The notes under the pieces were generated by a model. That model searched no databases. It saw only the letters and a list, made by a program, of their open reading frames with translations, and was not told where the DNA came from. This document shows positions 34,020 through 45,262 of a stretch of DNA of 64,000 nt, piece after piece. The stretch spans positions 50,549,529 to 50,613,528 of the forward strand of contig OZ020592.1 of NCBI GenBank assembly GCA_963971535.1, given 5' to 3'. This DNA comes from Notolepis coatsorum (taxonomy: Eukaryota > Chordata > Actinopteri > Aulopiformes > Paralepididae). The position numbers were made by a program, and so were the translations under genes. Every line of letters starts with the position of its first letter. Position 1 is the first letter of the stretch.

Positions 34020-35271
34020 CTTTAGCCCAGACCATAATATTCCATTCTCCTATTGGACAGCGGTCCACCGGCGCCAGGGACCGGCCTCCGGAGCCAGGTT
34101 CAAAGTCACCGTCAAGATGTGTCTGGACATGCCCGGCCTTGCCCAGGGATACGCGACAGAGATGAGAGTGGAACTAGTTTGTTCACCGTGCGTATAAATA
34201 CGGCGCAGGTGAATGTAGAAGCCCCTTAGCCCCTTACCTCCTTACCCTTCGTCCTTAGCATGTTACCGATAAGTTGAAGCCTCACCCACGATACAACGTG
34301 CGGTGAAGTATGGCCTGTTTGGCCTCAGAATAGAGCATCGAGACCGCATGCGAATTAATAACTGAATTGTCAGAGTTTGGCGCTATACCGTCGAGTGCGA
34401 CATATTTCTATTGAGTCTTTAATAGTCTATTTGTGTATAGTGTATCGTGCGGTTATAATTCTACAGTGACCAGCATCTCCAACGCTTTCTCGTATTAGCT
34501 AGAGTTCTTAGCCAGGCTGGGCCGACCACATGGCGCTTTCACCCGAGGAGACCTAGACGAGAGCCGTATGGACATGTACACTGGATTAATCTACCCGACG
34601 ACTACATAGCCCTTTGCGGCTGGAATATATTTGCTTTGGTCCTGTGATTTATGGAGCGGATAATCGCCGACGCCTGCACGTGTTGGATTTACCCCGAGAG
34701 GAGTCAAGTCGAGTCGGCGCCCAGAGAGCCTGAGGCCGACTAGCTTTCTTCCCTGTGGAGCTACAGTCTACAAGAGAACCAAGCTGTATTCGTCTGTGGA
34801 TCAAGAGGCTACTGCACCGGCTTCTGTACCTGAAGTCTCCCTAGCCATCGTTGACCAGACGTCCTACTACCGACAGATCTTCTACCCCCCCTGCTGGCTT
34901 ACAACCAGTGGGAACCCCTTCCAGTATCTTCCGCTATATTACTAGTGTACCATAGATATAATTCCCTAAGATTCAGGTTGTATAATTACCTCCTGCGTAA
35001 CCAGAGAATGGACATTCGTTATTGATTTGCCTACGCATACTCCTTTGCCTTACAAGTGCATTCAAAGAATAATGTAAAGTATCCTATGTACCTTTTGCTC
35101 CATTAAATACTTGATTAATACCTTTGACTGGAACCGATTTCATTGTGGGAAGTGTTCATCATATTCATATATCGTGTACTGTATGGCCAGTAATTAAAGT
35201 ACATAAAGCGGTAGTGGTTTAATGATACCATACTTATCAATACAGTCAGGGAATTGTACCCCTCAGTTACA
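34020..35271 (+). repeat. Probable BEL 5' LTR (left edge undefined)
   Basis: The right edge is set by CAGTTACA at 35264-35271, two bases before the primer-binding site. The left edge is not determined because no 3' LTR survives for comparison. The interval has no coding frame and contains a TATA-like box. The start given is arbitrary, chosen to include the region upstream of that box. Confidence 0.4.
34193..34200 (+). promoter_or_regulatory. Possible TATA box of the BEL 5' LTR
   Basis: TATAAATA lies about 1.1 kb before the primer-binding site, in GC-richer DNA, followed by CGGCGCAGG. This would fit an LTR promoter, but the LTR start was not located, so the assignment is tentative. Confidence 0.35.
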
Positions 35272-35273
35272 AT

Positions 35274-35290
35274 TGGTCCTTCGAGCCGGA
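35274..35290 (+). other. Primer-binding site, tRNA-Tyr type
   Basis: TGGTCCTTCGAGCCGGA is complementary over 17 nt to the 3' end of vertebrate tRNA-Tyr including CCA (acceptor strand TCGAAGGA). It lies two bases after the presumed LTR end and 50 bp before the gag start, as expected for priming minus-strand DNA in a BEL element. Confidence 0.85.
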
Positions 35291-35339
35291 GGGTAACTAG
35301 TGTAATATTAATATAGTGGTATTAATATTGACATGGCCT

Positions 35340-37366
35340 ATGATGAACACTCCACAAAACGGTTCTCCTAAAGTAGATCGCCCGCAGCGTAGACGGCAGA
35401 CACCTCAGTACTTAGAGGATTACGTTGCCAGTATACTACCTAGCCTTCTACAGACGGTAAACGCGGAAAAAGTAGATAGTAAAATTATGTCCGACCCTAT
35501 CGCCCAGGTTACCCCGCCAATAGAGGCCCTAGTGGGTTCTAATGTAACTGACCAAGCTCACGGTAGGGACCAGGAGGGACCTGACACGACTTTACCCCCC
35601 GCCAAGACCGAAGAAGTAGTCCCCGGAGAGCTCCAGGATAAAGACGGCTCTCCAGGGATGGAACTCTACCCGCTACAAGAAGAAGAAGAGACCCCGGAGA
35701 TGGATCTCCAGGACTCGCCACAGGAGAGCAGATCTCCAACGAGTACTGCCGGGAGCGGATCACCTCAACAAGCGTCTTCCCCCAGCGGGGCGGACAAGAT
35801 GCTGGCACAGGCATTCCTCGCCAGCCTAGCAGCCTCTACAGAGCGCGATCGACTCCAAGCACAGATGCTTAGCGAGCGCGAACATTCTTCCATGGAAAGA
35901 GAACGCATTCAAGCGCAGCAACGGAGCGACGAAGATCGTATACGTCTAGAGATTAGACGCCTTCAAGCGGAAGAGAATATGGTAAGAGACCGGGCCGAAG
36001 CAGAGCGCGCCGCCGCCGAAGCAGAGCGCGCCGAAGCCCAGCGCGCCGCTGCCGGTGCCCAAAGAGAAGCGGAGCGCGACCTCGCTCTCACCAAGCGCGA
36101 AGCCGAGCGCGACCGATTACAAGCGCAGATAATGGAGCAGCTGATCGCCAGGGCGACACCCCCTCCCTCCGCACAGGGTTCCAGGGCCTCGCTCTGCGCT
36201 ACAGACCCCCGACTCAATTCACGGGTGAGCTTGACGCACGACCAGCCCCGAGGAATAGCACCTGGATACGCGGGCCATGGTACCCAGCAGGTACCAGCCC
36301 ACCAAGAGGCGTAAGAGGAGACTCGCCTAGGAGGCCTCTCTTCCAACGCTCACCGATGTGCCAGCCATCCATGGCATCATACATTGGCACACCGACGTTT
36401 CCGGACTTCACCCACGAGAACAGAGCACAGTACACCGAGCTACGAATGTGCTTAGAGACAATGATGTCCGATGTAGCAGACGAACCGTACAAGTATGCTA
36501 TCCTACTGAAGCACCTCAAGGTGCCCCGAGCGCACAATATAGCGCTGGCCTATGCCACCTCTACTACCCCATACACAGCGGCTCTAGCAGCACTCAACCA
36601 AAGATATGGACGCATATGGGATTACGTAATACAAGAGATAAGGCATATCGACCGCCTACCCCCAGCCACAGACAATCGCTCACTAGATGACCTGTCTATC
36701 AAGGTACAATCCCTGGTAGGGATGCTGGGGGCGCAAAGAGAAAAGGGTATGCACGAACTGTACGCAAACTCTAATGTCGAGAGGATTTTAGAGAAGCTTC
36801 CGCCCGCCCGACAAGAGCGCTTCAGGCGGCAAAGAGACCACCGTGATCCTAACGGTCCCGAGCCATCCCTCCTAGACCTAGCCGACTTCCTAGCGAGAGA
36901 AGTCAACAGCCTACGGTTGGATACGTTCATGCGGAGCACCCCAAGCTCCAGAGAGGGACCTAGGAGAGCAAACGATGGCCGAAGATTGGTGACCGTCATG
37001 CACCAATCAGAACCAGTACCGAGCAGCAAGAACCACAGTACCCCCTCGATGAAAGAGAAGTGGAAGATGGTGTGCCCGTACTGCGAGAAAGAACACTGGT
37101 TGTCACAATGTGACACATTCAAGAAGATGACCGCCGACGAGGTGGGTCAATGGATAAAGTCCAACCGACGCTGTTACCGATGTGCGCGCAGTCACATGGC
37201 AGCCGACTGCCGCTTAAAGAAGAGGTGTAGCCGGTGTGACGGAGCGCACCTAGATGTCCTACACGACAGTAACAGAAGAAAGCCCACACCCTCAAGCAGC
37301 ACAAAGGCAAGTGTTACTGTATGTACATTGACCCCGCCAGCAGCGGGGGCGCCCGAGTGCTCTTAA
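35340..37366 (+). pseudogene. BEL/Pao gag, frameshifted
   Basis: The first frame (ATG at 35340 to TAA at 36314) gives an acidic Pro/Ser-rich region and then a long Arg/Glu/Ala coiled coil (about residues 170-285, motifs such as ERERIQAQQ and AEAERAAAEAERAEAQRAA). The second frame, open from about 36245 to 37366, carries the A16-type gag domain (YKYAILLKHLKVPRA, NQRYGR) and cysteine motifs CPYCEKEHWLSQC, CYRCARSHMAADC and CSRCDGAHLDVLH. The frame change lies at about 36245-36300. In intact relatives gag and pol form a single polyprotein, which packages RNA into cytoplasmic particles. The ATG chosen is the first one after the primer site in the coding frame. Confidence 0.85.
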
Positions 37367-39867
37367 AGGTGGTCCGCGTAACACTGAGTTACCAAGACAA
37401 GGTCATGGACACTTACGCCGTCCTTGACGACGGGTCAGAGAAGACCCTTCTCCTCGCGTCCGCTGCGGCCCAGCTGGGGCTGCGGGGGAGCGAAAACCAG
37501 ATGACGATTCGGACAATAAGAAGAGATCTAAAGACGATAAAGGGCGAGAATGTCTCCTTCACTATCGCAGCAAGCGGGCAGCCAGAGAGACGGTATAGGA
37601 TTACTAACGCTTTCACCAGCCAAGAAATAGGCCTGTCGCAATACACCTACCCCATCGCCAAGCTGATGGATAAATATGTGCACCTGCGTCAACTACCTAT
37701 CCCGCTCATAGACGGCGCCACCCCGACCCTGCTGATAGGCTCCGACCATGCAGACCTCATAGTCCCGATAGACCGGGTCCACACAGGGCCCAGAGGCTGT
37801 CCTGCAGCAGTCGAGACCCGCCTAGGATGGACATTACAAGGCCCCCTCGCTAAGTCTCTTAACCGAACAGCAGCCACTAGCTGCCTCCACTCCAGAGTGA
37901 CAGAAGAAGACACCACCCTCCTACAGCATGTCGAGAGGCTATGGACACTAGAGACAATGCCCTTTAAGAACGAAAAGAAAGACATTCGTTCCAAGGAAGA
38001 CATTTACGCTATAGCCCTCCTCGAGCAAGGGACAAAGAGAGTCAAAGTCAACGGAGTGATGAGATACGCAACTCCACTCCTGAGGCGAGAGGGTATGCCT
38101 ACCTTCCACGCCCCAAAAGAAGCGACGGAGCGGTATCTACTGAACACAGAGCGGCGCCTAGCCAGAGACCCCGCTCAAGAGACTGTGTACCGCGCTGAGA
38201 TTAACAAGCGAATCACAGCGGGACACATAAAGAAAATTGACTGGCGACGTCGTGCGCTGCTCCGCGCCTCCCTGATCAAAGACGGCTTTGATCTCCGGCA
38301 GCGGGCCAGCAGCGACCCCCCAGTATTGCGCAGCCTCTCCCCAGAGGACAAGCCCCTGCTGCGGTTCCTATGGAGAGAGAGGATCGGGGATGAGCAACCA
38401 GCCATCTATCAATGGGAAGTCCTCCCTTTCGGAACCACATGCAGCCCATGCTGTGCTACGTTTGCACTGCAAAAACACGTTGCAGAGGACCCAGCAGCTG
38501 ATGAAGAGGTCCGACAAAGTGTAGGAAATAGTTTCTACGTGGACAACTGTCTGCAAAGCGTCTCGACGCCAGAAGAAGCCGAGGCCCTTCTACTCAAGCT
38601 CCGCGCCTCCCTGATCAAAGGCGGCTTTGATCTCAGGCAGTGGGCCAGCAGCGACCCGCAAGTATTGCGCAGCCTCTCCCCCGAGGACAAGGCAGCAAGC
38701 AGCGAGACCTGGATGGCGACCATCCCAGGAGAAGCCCAAGAAATGACATTAGGACTAGTCTGGCGCTTCAAAACAGACTCGCTCCATTATAAACACACAC
38801 CCCTGACCAAGGAGCAGGGAAGGTCGACTGCACTACCGACCACCAGACGGAGTGTATACAGAACACTCGCCAGACAATATGACCCGTTGGGATGTATTCT
38901 ACCTTACACCACCAGGGCAAAGATGATTGTAAGAGCGTTATGGGACAAGGACCAGGGCTGGGACGACCCCATACCCGAACACCTTGCATCCACATGGAGA
39001 GAGTGGGAGACGGAACTCAGCTCACTCCCAGGTGTAAACATACGCCGCAGCTACTTCCCACCCACAGTGAGGCCGGAGACGTGCCAGATGGACCTGCACG
39101 TCTTCAGCGACGCCTCCGAAGTAGCCTACGGCTCGGTGGCCTACTTGCGTGCCCGAGAGGAGGGAGGAGAAATACATACTGCCTTCATCCTGGCCCGCTC
39201 AAGAATAGCCCCACGAAAGCAACAATCTATCCCGCGTCTAGAGCTCTGCGCAGCCCTAGCAGGAGCGCAACTCGCCACGTTAATCCAACGTGAACTCACC
39301 ATTCCGGTGCAAAGAACAATCTTGTGGTCAGACTCCACGACAGTACTCACATGGATCCGGTCTGATTCGTGCAGATACAAGGTCTTTGTGGGAGTCAGAG
39401 TCACAGAGATTCAAGATTTAACAGAAGTAGCAAGCTGGAGGTATGTGGACACAAAACACAACCCAGCTGACGTCATCACCCGGGGAATGTCCCTGGATGA
39501 CCTCACTCGTCACAACCTATACAGTGACGGGCCAGAGTTCCTCAAGCTCCCGGAAGAAGAGTGGCCTACACCCACCCCACGGGAAGCGAGTAAAGAGGAG
39601 GCAGAAAACAAGAAATCTATGTTCTATGGATTGAACACACTCGTCTCCACAGACCCCGACATAGACGATTGCCTCACCCTAGAGAGTGCGCAGCTAAAGA
39701 CATTCCTGTGGCACCACCCAGAGGTTCAGCTCACTACTGACATTACTGCAGCTGACTACGAAGAAGCGGAACTTATAAGGTATAAACAAACATACAGACA
39801 GGGGGGGTTGGGCGTTTATTTGCAGATACAGACACAGCTGGTTGAACAACATCTATATCTGTGGTAA
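37321..39867 (+). pseudogene. BEL/Pao pol: protease, RT (rearranged) and RNase H
   Basis: The aspartic protease is at residues 15-200, with VLDDGSEKTLLL near residue 36 and ETRLGWTLQGP at its end. RT follows but is abnormal. After GHIKKIDWRRRALL, about 33 residues (ASLIKDGFDLRQRASSD onward) are a near copy of residues 428-460, and they replace the region expected to hold the first catalytic Asp. RT then continues normally (PLLRFLWRER, LPFGTTCSPCCATFALQ, FYVDNCLQS). RNase H spans about residues 590-725 (LHVFSDASEVAYG, IPRLELCAAL, ILWSDSTTVLTW). The last 20 residues and the stop come from unrelated DNA after 39805, so integrase is missing. The gag-to-pol frameshift lies in the G run at about 37343-37350. 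Confidence 0.9.
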
Positions 39868-40108
39868 GAATGCAGATATTCAATTGTATTTCTGTGACAA
39901 TGCGCGTGGCGCACGCCTCCTGCGCCGCCTCGAATAGGATTGAAGCGAAAAGATAGCTTGCCGCTCGGGAGCCGCTCGGGAGCCGCTCGCGAGGCGCGCT
40001 CCCGCTTGCGGCCAGTGTGCCTACTATCGTCCGTTAACATGGGAGCGGAAGTGAAGAGGCAGCCGCCCGTCCGTCCGTGTTCATTCGTCAGCAGTGTGCC
40101 CGTGCCGT
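39793..40108. repeat. Right flank unit: direct repeat plus inverted terminus
   Basis: Positions 39793-39858 repeat the unit at 33583-33655. From 39895 the DNA is GC-rich, with GGGAGCCGCTC tandem words at 39967-39990, and ends in TTCATTCGTCAGCAGTGTGC plus CCGTGCCGT (40080-40108), the complement of 33010-33038. This looks like the right end of a TIR-bounded element. Confidence 0.55.
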
Positions 40109-41085
40109 TAGAGTCCATTGTATGTTTCCTTCTCTGCGACGCAGATGCGCCGACCGCTCCCACGGAAACACGACTGTGGCTGAGCTCTGGCGAGTATTGC
40201 AGCATCGAGCCGCCGCGGGGGGGGGGTCGCCAGATGATTAAAAAAAAATTTCTTGTGTGCAGTCAGGCCACTGAACTTAGAAGCAGGCCAGGCCAGTGTT
40301 TCTAGTTGCACCAGCGCAATAGTTAGATAACCTAGGTGGGGATCAACCAGGAGATCACTGCAACTCACACAAGTTGGAGAACTATCTCTCTCTCTCTCTC
40401 TCTTGCTCTCACACACACACAAAGGGAGCCGCAATGCTAATCATTGACACATGCTAGCCTGTAATAATCCCCCCCAGAAAAATCTACTTTGCATTTGATA
40501 TATTGCAAATTATATGCCATCACACACACTGGCATTTAAAGGGTTAGAATTATAAAATGAATATGTGGTGTTATGATCAGGGCTGAAGTTGAATAAAAGA
40601 TTGTATTTTTTTTTCAATTACAAAAAAACTGAAAATCCATAAAAATCTGTGTTGTTGCTAATCATACATTATGCTAGCCTGTTTTTTAACAATAATTTGT
40701 GATGCCATCACAAACACTGGCATTTAAAGGGTACAAATTAAAAAATTCCTGCACCAGAATGCAGGAAATGAAGTCTTTGTAACAAAAGAATTCCTGGTGG
40801 GGGACCCCCAGACCCCCTGCTTAAAAAGTGGCCTGACTGGGGCTATATTTTGCACTATATTTCCTGGCCTGAATGATTTCCCCAGTCTGGCGCTGGTTAA
40901 AAGCCTCCAATGCGTATTAGTGTGTGTGCGTTTGAACGTTTGCATGTTTCAACCATATACATTTCCATTTATTAGAAAAAAAAAATTGTTTTTATATATA
41001 TTTTTTACCTCCTATAATAGTGGGGGTCACGGCTCTCTGACACCGTTATTTGGAGGTCGCGGCCTGAAAAGTTTGGGAACCCCTG
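40109..41085 (-). mobile_element. hAT-like element remains
   Basis: The right edge read on the minus strand from 41085 is CAGGGGTTCCCAAACTTTTC, a classic hAT end. Inside, a unit with GCCATCACACACACTGGCAT plus TTAAAGGGT occurs near 40508 and, diverged, near 40703. The GGGGGACCCCCAGACCCCCT block at 40799-40818 is of a kind often seen in non-coding parts of fish hAT elements. The left end and TSD were not found. A CT/CA run lies at 40386-40422. Confidence 0.5.
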
Positions 41086-41614
41086 GGTTAGACTTAGAGA
41101 GTAGGGGAAACATAGAGGCTCATACTGTAGGACTCCCTTCTAGCGGTGCACAGTAGACTAGCATTTAGTTTGATATGGTGAAATGATTCAAATGTTATTT
41201 TATTTGATTGAAAAGAAATATAAAGATTTATAAATTATAAAAATTATATTAATGTGTAGACAGTATTTGCTAATTACTGGCTCACACTGTGTACAACTTC
41301 CAAGTCATGGATGATGAAAAGTTACAGGCTGTAACTTCACAAGCAGCTCACCCACCAAGCTTTTTGATAAAAAAAATAAAGATATAGGCCTATAGCCTAT
41401 ATATAAATATCTTGTGGAACTGATCACGATCCTCATCACTGTATGGAAGATTTATAAAAATGTTAACAGTGGGATTTTGGGATAAGTAATTAGCTCTAAT
41501 GTAGTTAAAGATGTTATAGATGACATTCAGCCACTAGATGTCGCACTAGAGAACCAGCATGTTATTTATCCAATCACGATCACGTGTATTCCATGTGGGA
41601 AGTAGGGAGGGGAT
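41086..41614. other. Intergenic, no gene seen
   Basis: AT-rich and without recognisable coding or repeat structure. Confidence 0.5.
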
Positions 41615-41943
41615 GCGTGTATATTTTCCCTAACGGAGTTGCACTTCCGCGTTCGGTTTGCGCAATCTGATTGGCCACTGACGTACGCCCAAACAGCACG
41701 TTACGCTAGTTCTGCTAACAGCCTGCAGCCAGCATTATCCAATTCATATCAATCGAAATAACGTATTGTTTTCATCTCTCTATATTAACGTGATTCCATC
41801 AACACAACATAAATGTTCAAAACACGACAAGACAGTTTGCATCACTTCCCACGGTTCTCGGCACTTATTCTACCGGTAGTGCGGTAGTTGTTGCCACGGT
41901 ATTGGGTCTTTGGGTGAATACTTCATTGGCGGGGAAGAAGAAC
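41615..41943 (+). repeat. Long inverted repeat, left arm
   Basis: About 330 bp that are the reverse complement of 43067-43318 joined to 45263-45328. Shared words include GCGTGTATATTTTCCCT, TTCGGTTTGCGCAATCTGAT, GGCTGCAGGCTGTTAGCAGA (right-arm sense) and CTACCGGTAGTGCGGTAGTT. Divergence is a few per cent by eye. The spacer is 1.1 kb. Confidence 0.9.
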
Positions 41944-41959
41944 ATAATGATATCTCCCC

Positions 41960-42636
41960 CCCCCCCCCCTCAATGTACAGTTTTGCTTGTTTATACAGTG
42001 TGCCCCCCCCCCCCCCCCCCCCCCCCCAACCACCTCCAATGTAGATTACCCAGTATGGTTGTCAATATCCCAATGTACCCAACCCCCCCCACACAACCCC
42101 ACCCAACCTCCTCCAATGTACAGTAATTTACCTAGTATGGTTTTGTCAATATTCCAATGTACAATTTTGCTTGTTTGTACAGTGTCCCCCCCCCCCCCCC
42201 CCCCAATGTACAGTTTTGCTTGTTTATACAGTGTTTCTCCCCCCCCCCCAACCACTCTAATGTAAATTACCCAGTATGGTTGTCAATATCCCAATGTACC
42301 CAACCCCCCCCACACAACCCCACCCAACCTCCTCCAATGTACAGTTTCTACGTCAAATGTATATACTCCCTTTTCCTGACTCCTTCTGTATCACAAACAG
42401 TACTGTATTTGCAAATCTGGTATGTCATAAATGTATAGATGTAGCAGTACTGACTATCTGTATGTCATGTATGTCATATATGTCCTGATGAATTGAAAAT
42501 GGGGGACCCTGATGTAAACAAGACGAAAGTCTTTATCTGGTCTGCATCCCCTTAACAATTGTGTGTATTGAGCTGTACTGTACTGTACCCATTCTGCAAT
42601 CTGTTAATAAAGTTTTCAATCAATCAATCAATCAAT
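41960..42636 (+). repeat. TCAA-tailed interspersed repeat, copy 3, internally duplicated
   Basis: This is the longest copy. A block of about 215 bp (CAATGTACAGTTTTGCTTGT ... CCAACCTCCTCCAATGTACAG) is present twice, separated by poly-C tracts of up to 28 C at 42002-42029, 42185-42204 and 42240-42249. The 3' part (42340-42636) matches copy 2 and ends in AATAAAG and a CAAT run. Open frames made of Pro/Gly runs are not genes. Confidence 0.85.
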
Positions 42637-43062
42637 AGCGGTGTGTGGACCGTCCTGCAAGCCTTGTTTCCTGTGCGCCTAAAATTGTACCTGGTCTCGT
42701 CCCGTGGGGCTCGCAGGGCGGTGGTCTTGGGCTCGCGGGGCGGTGGTCCGGGGCTCACGGGGCGGTGGTCTGGGGCTTGCGGGCGGTGGTCTTGGGCTCG
42801 CGGGGCGGTGGTCTGGGGCTCGCGAGGCGGTGGTCTTGGGCTCGCGGGGCGGTGGTCTTGGGCTTGCGGGGTGGTGGCCTGGGGCTCGCGGGGCGGTGGT
42901 CTGGGGCTCGCGGGGCAGTGGTCTGGGGCTCGCGGGGCAATGGTCTGGGGCTCGCGGGCGGTGGTCTGGGGCTCGCGGGCGGTGGTCTGGGGCTCGCGGG
43001 CGGTGGTCTGGGGCTCGCGGGGCGGTGGCCTGGGGCTCGCAGGACGGTCCACACACCGCTAT
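42635..43062. repeat. 22-bp GC minisatellite capped by 24-bp inverted repeats
   Basis: About 14 units of a 21-22 bp motif (GGGCTCGCGGGGCGGTGGTC) fill 42713-43038. The whole is bounded by ATAGCGGTGTGTGGACCGTC+CTGC (42635-42658) and its exact complement (43039-43062). Gly/Trp/Ala and Pro/Arg open frames on both strands are repeat by-products. The structure could be a MITE whose interior has become a VNTR. Confidence 0.9.
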
Positions 43063-43066
43063 CAGT

Positions 43067-43318
43067 GTTCTTCTTCCCCGCCAATGAAGTATTCACCCAA
43101 AGACCCAATACCACAACTACCGCACTACCGGTAGAATAAGTGCCGAGAACCGTGGGAAGTGATGCAAACTGTCTTGTCGTGTTTTGAACATTTATGTTGT
43201 GTTGATGGAATCACGTTAATATAGAGAGATGAAAACAATACGTTATTTCGATTGATATGAATTGGATAATGCTGGCTGCAGGCTGTTAGCAGAACTAGCG
43301 CGCTGTTTGGGCGTAGAG
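43067..43318 (-). repeat. Long inverted repeat, right arm (first part)
   Basis: The complement of the inner part of the left arm at 41615-41943. It begins four bases after the inverted repeat of the minisatellite and is cut at GCGTAGAG (43311-43318) by a hAT insertion. The arm resumes at 45263. Confidence 0.9.
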
Positions 43319-43634
43319 CAGGGGCGGAGCTATAGGCGCGGCTGGGGAGGCAGCTGCCTTAGGGCCCGCCCACCGTCTGGCGGGAGGGGGGGCCCGGGCC
43401 CGGGACTGAATGGAGTTGCCGTTCGCGTGTGGGACTGGATCGAACACAACTGGTGGTAACGGCAACTGGGACTGGTGCGTTTGTTTTGATTCTAGGCTCC
43501 TCCCGTTTTGCCAGTACTGTGGTACGAGTACGACTGATAGCGTGTGGTTTAGGAACAGGGCGTTTTGCACAAATCCAGCGCTCCCTTTCCTTGGCTGTGA
43601 CGTAGCCACGTAAATCTCACAAGCAGCGCGGAGG

Positions 43635-43928
43635 TGATATTTTTCTCTGATGTCGCGTTCACGTTACGTGGGAAGAATCGGAAGAACCAGCTTCCGACTG
43701 GGAAAAACCATTCACGTCAGCCTCCTAGTTGTAATTCCTACTAGGACATATGGGATTTTTTATAGACCCCGATATCTCCCACTTCGCGTCACGAATTGCG
43801 GAAGTATGGATGTGGGCGTTTTGATCGAGTCAATGCGTGAAGGCTTCCTAGTTGTAGCAACGAGATGTCCTCTGGTTCTTCCGCTTCTTCCCACGTAACG
43901 TGAACGCGACATCAGAGAAAAATATCGC
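43635..43928. mobile_element. Fold-back MITE with ~54-bp inverted repeats
   Basis: TGATATTTTTCTCTGATGTC at 43635, continuing through CGTTCACGTTACGTGGGAAG, is complementary to the segment ending at 43928 with few mismatches. The loop is about 185 bp. It has no ORF and an uncertain TSD. Confidence 0.85.
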
Positions 43929-43966
43929 AAGCTATGTTCAACATAATAAGTCACCTGAAACATGAA

Positions 43967-44097
43967 TGAATGAATGAATGAAAACTTTATTAACAGATTG
44001 CAGAATGGGTACAGTACAGTACAGCTCAATACATACAATTGTTAAGGGGATGCAGACCAGAGAAAGACTTTCGTCTTGTTTACATCAGGGTCCCCCA
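43967..44097 (-). repeat. TCAA-tailed repeat, copy 4
   Basis: In reverse orientation: a GAAT tail, then AAAACTTTATTAACAGATTG, CAATTGTTAAGGGGATGCAG and GTTTACATCAGGGTCCCCCA. Near-identical to copies 5 and 6, which suggests recent amplification. Confidence 0.85.
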
Positions 44098-44301
44098 CAT
44101 CACCACCGCTACCATGGTGTATTAAAATCCGACGACGCCGAGCAGCTAAAGGGGACATTTACCGAGGACCAGCACAAAGTGTGGATATGTTATGATTTAA
44201 CAAGTCTTATCTGTCCAGGACGATGACAACATTATTGCAGGTAAGCTAACTAGTACTACTAACGTTATCACGCTAGCTTGGATGCTAACTAACGTAATGT
44301 G

Positions 44302-44437
44302 AATGAATGAATGAATGAATGAACACTTTATTTAACAGATTGCAGAATGGGTACAATACAGTACGGCTCGTTAAGGGGATGCAGACCAGAGAAAGACGTT
44401 TGTCTTGTTTACATCAGGGTCCCCCATTTTCAATTCA
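44302..44437 (-). repeat. TCAA-tailed repeat, copy 5
   Basis: In reverse orientation with a GAAT tail at 44302-44322, then CACTTTATTTAACAGATTGC. It lacks about 20 bp (CAATACATACAATT region) present in copies 4 and 6 and ends at the GGGTCCCCCATTTTCAATTC block. Confidence 0.85.
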
Positions 44438-44840
44438 TAGTGATCATAGAAAACATATACGTTACCACCTAGCCACAATCTATGGTATTTCTAGGTTACC
44501 ACATGGGTGGCGCACGTGAACACTTTGTGAATTATGTGAGGGTGTATCATGATGATGGTAATTTGGCACTTAACGAACGTTACCTATCTCTTTGCCGTTT
44601 TGCATAGTGCACTGCATAGTACCAGAGATGACAAAAGTTATGTGGTAACATAGGTCGCATCACTGCCAGTAGTCGGCATATTACCCAATTCTGACTCTGG
44701 TATTAGTCAACTAACGTACTGTTAGCCAGCTACTGTAATAACGAAACTGAAATATCTAATGATGATAGTCAATCATAAAGACAGAAAACACTCTCATCAC
44801 AGACAAGCTGGATCTGGCCAAATACCTAAACATGTCATGG

Positions 44841-45105
44841 TGAATGAATGAAAACTTTATTTAACAGATTGCAGAATCGGTACAATACAGTACAGCTCAA
44901 TACATACAATTGTTAAGGGGATGCAGACCAGAGAAACACTTTCGTCTTGTTTACATCAGGGTCCCCCATTTTCAATTCATTATAACATAATGACATACAG
45001 ATAGACAGTAGTGCTACATCTATACATGACATACCAGATTTGCAAATACAGTACTGTTTGTGATACGAAAAGAGTCCAGAAAAGAGAGTATATACATTTG
45101 ACGTA
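44841..45105 (-). repeat. TCAA-tailed repeat, copy 6
   Basis: In reverse orientation with a short GAAT tail. It extends further than copies 4 and 5, to GACATACCAGATTTGCAAAT and the AGAGAGTATATACATTTGAC block, matching 42345-42636 in complement. Confidence 0.85.
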
Positions 45106-45262
45106 TTATTATTGTATTGTGATATGTTTTGTTTCATGTTGGATTTTTATTTTTATTTTTTTTTAATAATACAATAAATATCGGGGGGGGGGGGGGGGGG
45201 GGCCCGAGCTGTCAATCTCGCCTCGGGGCCCGTGGGGCATTCCAACCGCCACTGGCGTAGAG

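Larger units (their letters stand above)
33656..39805 (+). mobile_element. BEL/Pao retrotransposon, truncated in pol
   Basis: The order is LTR-like region, tRNA-Tyr primer site, gag with coiled coil and zinc motifs, protease, RT, and RNase H. Sequence homologous to pol stops at about 39800, before any integrase core, and no 3' LTR follows. Two frameshifts break gag-pol and the RT has a swapped segment, so the copy is dead. Confidence 0.9.
43319..45254. mobile_element. 1.9-kb hAT element with 8-bp TSD
   Basis: The ends are CAGGGGCGGAGC and, on the other strand, CAGTGGCGGTTG. GCGTAGAG at 43311-43318 and 45255-45262 is a perfect 8-bp TSD. The insertion splits the right arm of the long inverted repeat, and the intact left arm serves as the empty-site reference. 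The inside holds no transposase ORF but carries a fold-back MITE (43635-43928), three minus-strand copies of the TCAA-tailed repeat and a poly-G run (45183-45202). It is non-autonomous and repeatedly invaded. Confidence 0.9.

Noticed and set aside
42559-43139. Four to five overlapping frames of Gly/Trp/Leu or Pro/Arg repeats on both strands
   Set aside because: The 22-bp GC minisatellite keeps frames open by composition; nothing but the repeat is encoded.
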